NCBI RefSeq assembly: GCF_041080625.1
Contig: NZ_CP163518.1
Span: 6,503,501 to 6,567,500, forward strand
Source of the DNA: Streptomyces sp. CG1
GTDB taxonomy: Bacteria; Actinomycetota; Actinomycetes; Streptomycetales; Streptomycetaceae
Length of the DNA stretch: 64,000 bases
Reading direction: 5' to 3'
Below are positions 59,443-64,000 of this stretch, one piece after another (position 1 is the first letter of the stretch; each line of letters begins with the position of its first letter). Under the pieces are notes generated by a model. That model had not been told where the DNA came from, made no database searches, and saw only the letters and a list, made by a program, of their open reading frames with translations. Both the position numbers and the translations under genes were made by a program.

Positions 59443-60738
59443 TCAGTGCGCGCTGGCCACGAGCGAGTGCCGGGCCGCCAGCCGGGCCGCCCGAGTGCCC
59501 AGCACCGTGATCGTGACCACACCCGCCATCGCCAGCAGGCCGACGCCCACCGTCCCCGCCCAGCCGTCCGCGTGGAACGCCATCGCGCCCACCGTGCTGC
59601 CGACGCTGGAGCCGATGTAGTACATGGACTGGTACAGGGCCGAGGCCTGGGCGCGGCCGTGGGCGGCCGTCTTGCTGACCGCCGAGGAGGCGACCGCGTG
59701 GCCCGCGAAGAAGCCCGCCGTGATCAGCACCAGGCCCAGCAGGACCAGCGGCAGCGCGGGAGCCAGGGAGAGCAGCAGGCCCGCCGCCGTCGTACCGCCC
59801 GCCAGATACAGCGCGCCCCGGCGGCCGAGGCGGCCCACCAGCCGGCCCGCCACGGAGGCGGAGACCGTGCCCACCAGATAGACCAGGAAGATCGAGCCCG
59901 CGATGCCCTGCGGCAGCCCGAACGGCGCCTCGGTCAGCCGGTAGCCGATCACCGTGTAGACCCCGCCGAACACCGTCATGAACAGCGCGCCGATCGCGTA
60001 CAGGCGTCGCAGCAGCGGGTTCGTGAGATGGTCGCGGACCGTCCCGAGCAGGATGCGGGGCCGCAGCGAGCCCGCCTTGAAGTGCCGCGGAGCCGGCAGC
60101 AGCAGCCGGAACGCCACGGCGCAGCCGACGGCGATCACGCCGATCACCCCGACGGCGACCCGCCAGCCCCACTCCTGGGCCACCCAGCCGGTGATCACCC
60201 GGCCGCTCATCCCGCCGACGCTGTTGCCCGCGACGAACAGGCCGATCGCGGTGATCAGCGCCTTCGGCCGGACCTCCTCGGCCAGATAGGCCTGCGCCGA
60301 GGCCGGCAGACCGGCCAGCGCCGCGCCCTGCACCGCCCGCAGCACCACCAGCGCGCCGATCGACGGCGCGAACGGCACCAGCAGCCCCACGGCGACCGCG
60401 ACCGCCAGCGAGGCCGTCATCACCGTACGGCGGCCGTAGCGCTCCGACAGGGCGCTCATCGGCAGCACGAACAGGGCCAGTCCGCCGGTCGCGGCCGCCA
60501 CGGTCCAGCTCGCCTCGCTCGCCTCGACCCCGAACTCACCGGAGATCAGCGGGAGCAGGGCCTGGGTGGAGTACAGGAGGGCGAAGGTCGCGACTCCGGC
60601 GAGGAAGAGGGCGAGGCTCATCCGGCGGTAGCCGGGGCCGCCCGGAGTCATTCGGGTGTCGGAATCGGTGGCGTCGACGGACGGGGCGGGCGTTGCGGCG
60701 TCCACGGTGGTGGACGCCCCGGTACTGGCGGGAGACAT
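59443..60738 (-). CDS. MFS transporter, YnfM/Bcr-like
   Basis: 431 residues from the ATG at 60738. Twelve TM segments after a ~35-residue polar start. Signature pieces: LALFLAGVATFALLYSTQALLPLISGEFGV, the loop 2-3 motif GLALFVLPMSALSERYGRRTVM, and GAALAGLPASAQAYLAEEV. It is a drug or metabolite exporter by family. The divergent LysR gene, 62 bases away, is the likely regulator. Confidence 0.9.
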   Translation of the reverse strand: MSPASTGASTTVDAATPAPSVDATDSDTRMTPGGPGYRRMSLALFLAGVATFALLYSTQALLPLISGEFGVEASEASWTVAAATGGLALFVLPMSALSERYGRRTVMTASLAVAVAVGLLVPFAPSIGALVVLRAVQGAALAGLPASAQAYLAEEVRPKALITAIGLFVAGNSVGGMSGRVITGWVAQEWGWRVAVGVIGVIAVGCAVAFRLLLPAPRHFKAGSLRPRILLGTVRDHLTNPLLRRLYAIGALFMTVFGGVYTVIGYRLTEAPFGLPQGIAGSIFLVYLVGTVSASVAGRLVGRLGRRGALYLAGGTTAAGLLLSLAPALPLVLLGLVLITAGFFAGHAVASSAVSKTAAHGRAQASALYQSMYYIGSSVGSTVGAMAFHADGWAGTVGVGLLAMAGVVTITVLGTRAARLAARHSLVASAH

Positions 60739-60800
60739 GCCTCGACCGTATGTACGGCCCATTCATCCGTCCAATGCATGGAACGGCCATAATCGTTCCC
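60739..60800. promoter_or_regulatory. shared promoter/operator region of the MFS/LysR pair
   Basis: 62 bases between two divergent starts. TCCAATGCATGGA (60770-60782) is a near-palindrome of the sort LysR proteins bind. Both promoters must overlap here, so binding would affect both genes. Confidence 0.45.
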
Positions 60801-61763
60801 ATGGAGCATCAGCAAAGCTCACAGCATCGCCTGTCACTGAACAGTGACACAGAAGACATGTCTGAGATGTCGAGGGTGCTCGCGCCCCGCCTCGCGTACT
60901 TCGCCGGCGTGGCCCGCACCGAACACGTCACCCGGGCCGCCCACGAGATGAACGTCCCGCAGTCCACCCTCTCCCGTGCGATGGCCCGCCTGGAGCAGGA
61001 CCTGGGCGTCGACCTGTTCGCCCGGCACGGCCGTACGGTCTCCCTGACCCCCGCCGGCCGCACCTTCCTCACCTCCGTCGAACGCGCCCTCGCCGAGATC
61101 GAGCGGGCCGCCGAGGAGGTGCGCGCCGACACCGACCCGGCCGCCGGCAAGGTCGCCTTCGGCTTCCTGCACACCATGGGTGCCGAGACGGTCCCCGGCC
61201 TCCTCCACGCCTTCCGCGCCGACCATCCGCGCGTCCGCTTCAGCCTGGTCCAGAACTACGGCGAAGCCATGCTGGAACGCCTGCGCGCCGGCGAACTGGA
61301 CCTCTGCCTGACCTCTCCGGTACCCGACGCCCCCGACCTGGTCGCCCGCCGCCTCGACGAGCAGAAACTCCGCCTGGTCGTCCCCGCCGACCACCGCCTC
61401 GCCACCCGCCGCCGCATCCGCCTCGCCGAGGCGGCCGACGAAACCTTCGTCACCCTGGAACCCGGCTACGGCCTCCGCCGCATCTTCGACACCCTGTGCC
61501 GAGAGGCAGGCTTCCGCCCCCGGGTCGCCTTCGAGGGAGAGGAGGCCGAGACCCTGCGCGGCCTGGTGGCGGCGGGCCTGGGGGTCGCTCTCCTGCCTCC
61601 GCCCACGGTCCCGAGACCGGGGGTGGCGGAACTGACGGTGACCGCCCCGCGAGCGGTCCGGGAGATCGGCGTCGCGTGGCTGGCAGGCCGCCCGGACACC
61701 CCGCCGGTGGCCGCGTTCAAGAAGTTCCTGCTCTCCAGAAGGGGCAACTTGCTGCCCGCCTGA
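60801..61763 (+). CDS. LysR family transcriptional regulator
   Basis: 320 residues from the ATG at 60801 (a second ATG 18 codons on is possible, nearer the HTH). The HTH: LAPRLAYFAGVARTEHVTRAAHEMNVPQSTLSRAMARLEQDLGVDLFARHGRTVSLTPAGR. The rest is the two-lobed ligand domain (KVAFGFLHTMGAETVPGLLHAFRADHP, GLGVALLPPPTVP). It probably governs the divergent MFS exporter. Confidence 0.93.
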   Translation: MEHQQSSQHRLSLNSDTEDMSEMSRVLAPRLAYFAGVARTEHVTRAAHEMNVPQSTLSRAMARLEQDLGVDLFARHGRTVSLTPAGRTFLTSVERALAEIERAAEEVRADTDPAAGKVAFGFLHTMGAETVPGLLHAFRADHPRVRFSLVQNYGEAMLERLRAGELDLCLTSPVPDAPDLVARRLDEQKLRLVVPADHRLATRRRIRLAEAADETFVTLEPGYGLRRIFDTLCREAGFRPRVAFEGEEAETLRGLVAAGLGVALLPPPTVPRPGVAELTVTAPRAVREIGVAWLAGRPDTPPVAAFKKFLLSRRGNLLPA

Positions 61764-61784
61764 CACCACAGAACCGCCCGGGCC

Positions 61785-62546
61785 CTACCGCTTCAGCGAC
61801 TTACCGAACCCCACAGCCAACGGCATCCGAAGCCCAATGGGCGGCGGAGCCGCCAGCGCATCCTCGACAGGCCGCGACACATGGTGTCCGAACAACGCCC
61901 CCATCATGAAGTCGACGGCCAGACAGCCCACTTCGTCCCGGTGCCCACTCAACCCGTGTCCATCGGAGTGCACTTCGAACCGGCACACCTCCCGATTCGC
62001 CTTCTTCGCCCGCGCCGCGTACCGGAACGACAGCTCGGGATCGGTCCGTTCGTCGTTCGTGCCGTGCACGATCAGCACCCGGCGTCCCGCCAGCTGCCGC
62101 ACGGGCTCGGCAGGCGCGGCCACATCGTCCTCGGGGAGCCAAGGGGCAAGCGCCACAATGGAGTTGACCGCTTCGTGTCCGCCCGCCCGTAGTGCCGCCC
62201 GTCCGCCCATGTCCACTCCGACGAGGCACACGGGAACATCGCCGTACCGTCGTACGATCTCGTCGGCGGCCCACTCCGCGTCCGCCGCCAGATGGGCCTC
62301 GCTGCCGTTCCAGCCCCGGTACCGGTAGTGGACGGTATGGACAGCCAGCCCCTCCACCCGCCCCGCGCGGGCGAGCCGGCGGCTCAGCGAGCGCAGCGTG
62401 ATCGTCGCCCATACGGGGGACGGCCTGCGGGCGGAGGTCTCCTCCCCGCCGGGGAGCAGCAGGACCGCTCCGCTCACCGCCGTCGGCGCCGTGCCGACCG
62501 CCTTCCCCAGCCCGGCCGTTCGGACCGGTGTCGCTTGCTGTCCCAT
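61785..62546 (-). CDS. alpha/beta hydrolase with Asp in nucleophile position
   Basis: 253 residues. A dienelactone-hydrolase-like fold: AVLLLPGGEETSARRP, ADAEWAADEIVRRYGDVPVCLVGVDMGGRAAL, RRVLIVHGTNDERTDPE, HSDGHGLSGHRDEV. The nucleophile elbow reads G-V-D112-M-G instead of G-x-S-x-G. The acid D165 and base H197 are in place. An Asp nucleophile is known in haloalkane dehalogenases and epoxide hydrolases, so the chemistry may differ from ester cleavage. Divergent from add across 145 bases. Confidence 0.8.
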   Translation of the reverse strand: MGQQATPVRTAGLGKAVGTAPTAVSGAVLLLPGGEETSARRPSPVWATITLRSLSRRLARAGRVEGLAVHTVHYRYRGWNGSEAHLAADAEWAADEIVRRYGDVPVCLVGVDMGGRAALRAGGHEAVNSIVALAPWLPEDDVAAPAEPVRQLAGRRVLIVHGTNDERTDPELSFRYAARAKKANREVCRFEVHSDGHGLSGHRDEVGCLAVDFMMGALFGHHVSRPVEDALAAPPPIGLRMPLAVGFGKSLKR

Positions 62547-62663
62547 GACAGAACAGTGTCAGAAGGTGCGGTGTACGAAACCCGTACGTGCGGTCACCGT
62601 TGCGTATCGACGGGAAAGCGCCGGAAAAGTGCTGTGAAAGAGCCGACGCGTTCACCGGGTGCT

Positions 62664-62685
62664 CTACGCGCGTAGGCGTTACAGT
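62664..62685 (+). promoter_or_regulatory. perfect-palindrome operator and -10 element of add
   Basis: CTACGCGCGTAG (62664-62675) is a perfect 12-bp palindrome. TACAGT (62680-62685) is a -10 hexamer that ends 6 bases before the add ATG, so transcription should start at or next to the A of the start codon. The palindrome lies directly upstream of the -10. Confidence 0.6.
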
Positions 62686-62691
62686 GCGGAG

Positions 62692-63879
62692 ATGACGAGC
62701 GAGACCGCACCGACCGGGGCCGTCTCGGCGAGTGTCCCGGCGCACGTTCCGACGCCGGACCAGATCCGCCGCGCGCCCAAGGTTCTGCTGCACGACCATC
62801 TCGACGGCGGGCTCCGCCCCGGAACCGTCGTCGAACTCGCCCAGGAGACGGGGTACTCGGAGCTTCCCGAGGCCGATCCGGACAAGCTGGGCATCTGGTT
62901 CCGCGAGGCCGCCGACTCCGGCTCGCTGGAACGGTATCTGGAGACCTTCAAGCACACCGTCGGCGTGATGCAGACCCGGGAGGCGCTCGTCCGCGTCGCC
63001 CGGGAGTGCGCCGAGGACCTCGCCGAGGACGGCGTCGTCTACGCCGAGGTGCGCTACGCCCCCGAGCAGCACCTGGAGGGCGGACTGACCCTGGAGGAGG
63101 TGGTCGAGGCCGTCAACGAAGGATTCCGGCAGGGCGAGCGGCTCGCCCGGGAAGACGGCCGCCGTATCCGGGTCGGCGCGCTGCTGACCGCCATGCGGCA
63201 CGCGGCCCGCTCCCTGGAGATCGCCGAACTCGCCAACCGCTACCGGGACTCCGGCGTCGTCGGCTTCGACATCGCCGGCGCCGAGGCCGGCTATCCGCCC
63301 ACCCGGCATCTGGACGCCTTCGAGTACCTCAAGCGCGAGAACAACCACTTCACGATCCACGCCGGCGAAGCCTTCGGACTGCCGTCCATCTGGCAGGCGC
63401 TGCAGTGGTGCGGTGCCGACCGGCTCGGACACGGTGTGCGGATCATCGACGACATCGAGATCCGTGAGGACGGCTCGGTGCACCTCGGCCGGCTGGCGTC
63501 GTACGTCCGAGACAAGCGGATCCCGCTGGAGCTGTGCCCCAGCTCGAACCTGCAGACCGGGGCCGCGCCCTCCTACGCCCAGCACCCGATCGGGCTGCTG
63601 CGCCGGCTGCATTTCCGGGTCACCGTGAACACCGACAACCGGCTGATGTCGCACACGAGCATGAGCCAGGAATGCGCGCATCTCGTCGAGGCCTTCGGTT
63701 ACACGCTCGACGATCTGCAGTGGTTCTCCGTCAATGCCATGAAATCGGCGTTCATTCCTTTCGATGAACGGCTGGCGATGATCAATGACGTCGTCAAGCC
63801 CGGATATGCGGAGCTGAAATCCGAATGGCTGTTTCAGCAGACGGCCTCTACCAGGGCTTCTGGCGGGGGTGAGGGATAA
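62692..63879 (+). CDS. add: adenosine deaminase
   Basis: 395 residues from the ATG at 62692. It turns adenosine into inosine. Zinc ligands in [16 protein letters not shown] (H-x-H), [15 protein letters not shown] (catalytic Glu), [12 protein letters not shown] and [15 protein letters not shown] (Asp). It has a GGAG directly against the ATG, too close for normal use, and a -10 hexamer 6 bases upstream, so the mRNA is probably leaderless. It belongs functionally with the nucleoside uptake locus 5-11 kb upstream and shares its operator motif. Confidence 0.95.
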   Translation: MTSETAPTGAVSASVPAHVPTPDQIRRAPKVLLHDHLDGGLRPGTVVELAQETGYSELPEADPDKLGIWFREAADSGSLERYLETFKHTVGVMQTREALVRVARECAEDLAEDGVVYAEVRYAPEQHLEGGLTLEEVVEAVNEGFRQGERLAREDGRRIRVGALLTAMRHAARSLEIAELANRYRDSGVVGFDIAGAEAGYPPTRHLDAFEYLKRENNHFTIHAGEAFGLPSIWQALQWCGADRLGHGVRIIDDIEIREDGSVHLGRLASYVRDKRIPLELCPSSNLQTGAAPSYAQHPIGLLRRLHFRVTVNTDNRLMSHTSMSQECAHLVEAFGYTLDDLQWFSVNAMKSAFIPFDERLAMINDVVKPGYAELKSEWLFQQTASTRASGGGEG

Positions 63880-63901
63880 GGGCGGTGGGGCGGGTTCCGG
63901 A

Positions 63902-63922
63902 TTGTGAACAAGGCGTTCACAA
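63902..63922. promoter_or_regulatory. 21-bp dyad downstream of add
   Basis: TTGTGAAC (63902-63909) and GTTCACAA (63915-63922) are exact inverted repeats around AAGGC. It may be a short terminator for add or an operator of a gene beyond the window. The rest of 63880-64000 shows nothing else. Confidence 0.5.
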
Positions 63923-64000
63923 CCCGTCCGCATTTCGGTGTTTGCGGCGGCTGATCGGGCCTGTTTACGGTCGAGGACCGTTCATCGTTTTTGTTCGCCC

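Overview
The window is high-GC actinobacterial chromosome, almost certainly from a Streptomyces. The evidence is GTG-rich starts with strong G+A ribosome-binding sites, several ECF-type sigma factors, Tat and lipoprotein signals, an XRE/DUF397/HATPase trio, and a gene order that, from memory, resembles the S. coelicolor core around the sdh, teichulosonic-acid and nucleoside-salvage loci. No rRNA, tRNA or CRISPR array is visible. Both ends are cut: the first gene lacks its 5' part, and the last 120 bases are the start of an intergenic region.

1-16.9 kb is mostly housekeeping: a 2H phosphoesterase fragment, a DprE2-like reductase, a YihY membrane protein, a D-Ala-D-Ala carboxypeptidase, an orphan peptide-binding protein, a TetR regulator, the sdhCDAB operon, a UraD-like protein, a GH20 hexosaminidase, a DUF4328 membrane protein, two unknowns, and ECF sigma/membrane-protein module 1. 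16.98-27.1 kb looks like an accessory block set between two paralogous sigma modules. It holds a secreted FG-GAP protein, a triple-HTH regulator (two XRE domains plus an EspR-like domain), a cytochrome P450, a MAB_1171c-type membrane protein, an ImmA/IrrE-type metallopeptidase, a GH1-fold protein lacking the acid/base Glu, and an integrase remnant. Sigma module 2 follows at 27.4-29.1 kb.

29.5-34.9 kb holds an L,D-transpeptidase lipoprotein, a stand-alone methylmalonyl-CoA mutase large chain, a Uma2 protein, and a divergent flavin monooxygenase/TetR pair with two clear operators. 34.9-44.4 kb is a cell-surface glycopolymer cluster arranged around a divergent promoter: methyltransferase, acyltransferase, polysialyltransferase-like protein and GT2 on the minus strand; a putative glycosyltransferase, a CMP-nonulosonate synthetase fused to a HAD phosphatase, a NeuB-type synthase and a second polysialyltransferase-like protein on the plus strand. 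The content fits activation and polymerisation of a nonulosonic acid (sialic acid or Kdn-like, as in Streptomyces teichulosonic acids).

44.4-50.7 kb holds small enzymes, the XRE/DUF397/HATPase regulatory trio, a DUF1259 protein, a methyltransferase and an M20 amidohydrolase. 51.0-58.0 kb is a nucleoside uptake and salvage locus (BMP lipoprotein, ABC ATPase, two permeases, cdd, deoA), joined functionally by add at 62.7 kb. Related CTACGCG-type dyads lie upstream of bmp, of the ABC operon and of add, suggesting one regulon. The ABC ATPase has no ATG/GTG/TTG able to give a full-length protein; an ATC is correctly placed behind a Shine-Dalgarno sequence. A STAS protein, a TIGR02960-type sigma factor, a divergent MFS/LysR pair and an alpha/beta hydrolase with Asp in the nucleophile position fill 58-62.5 kb.
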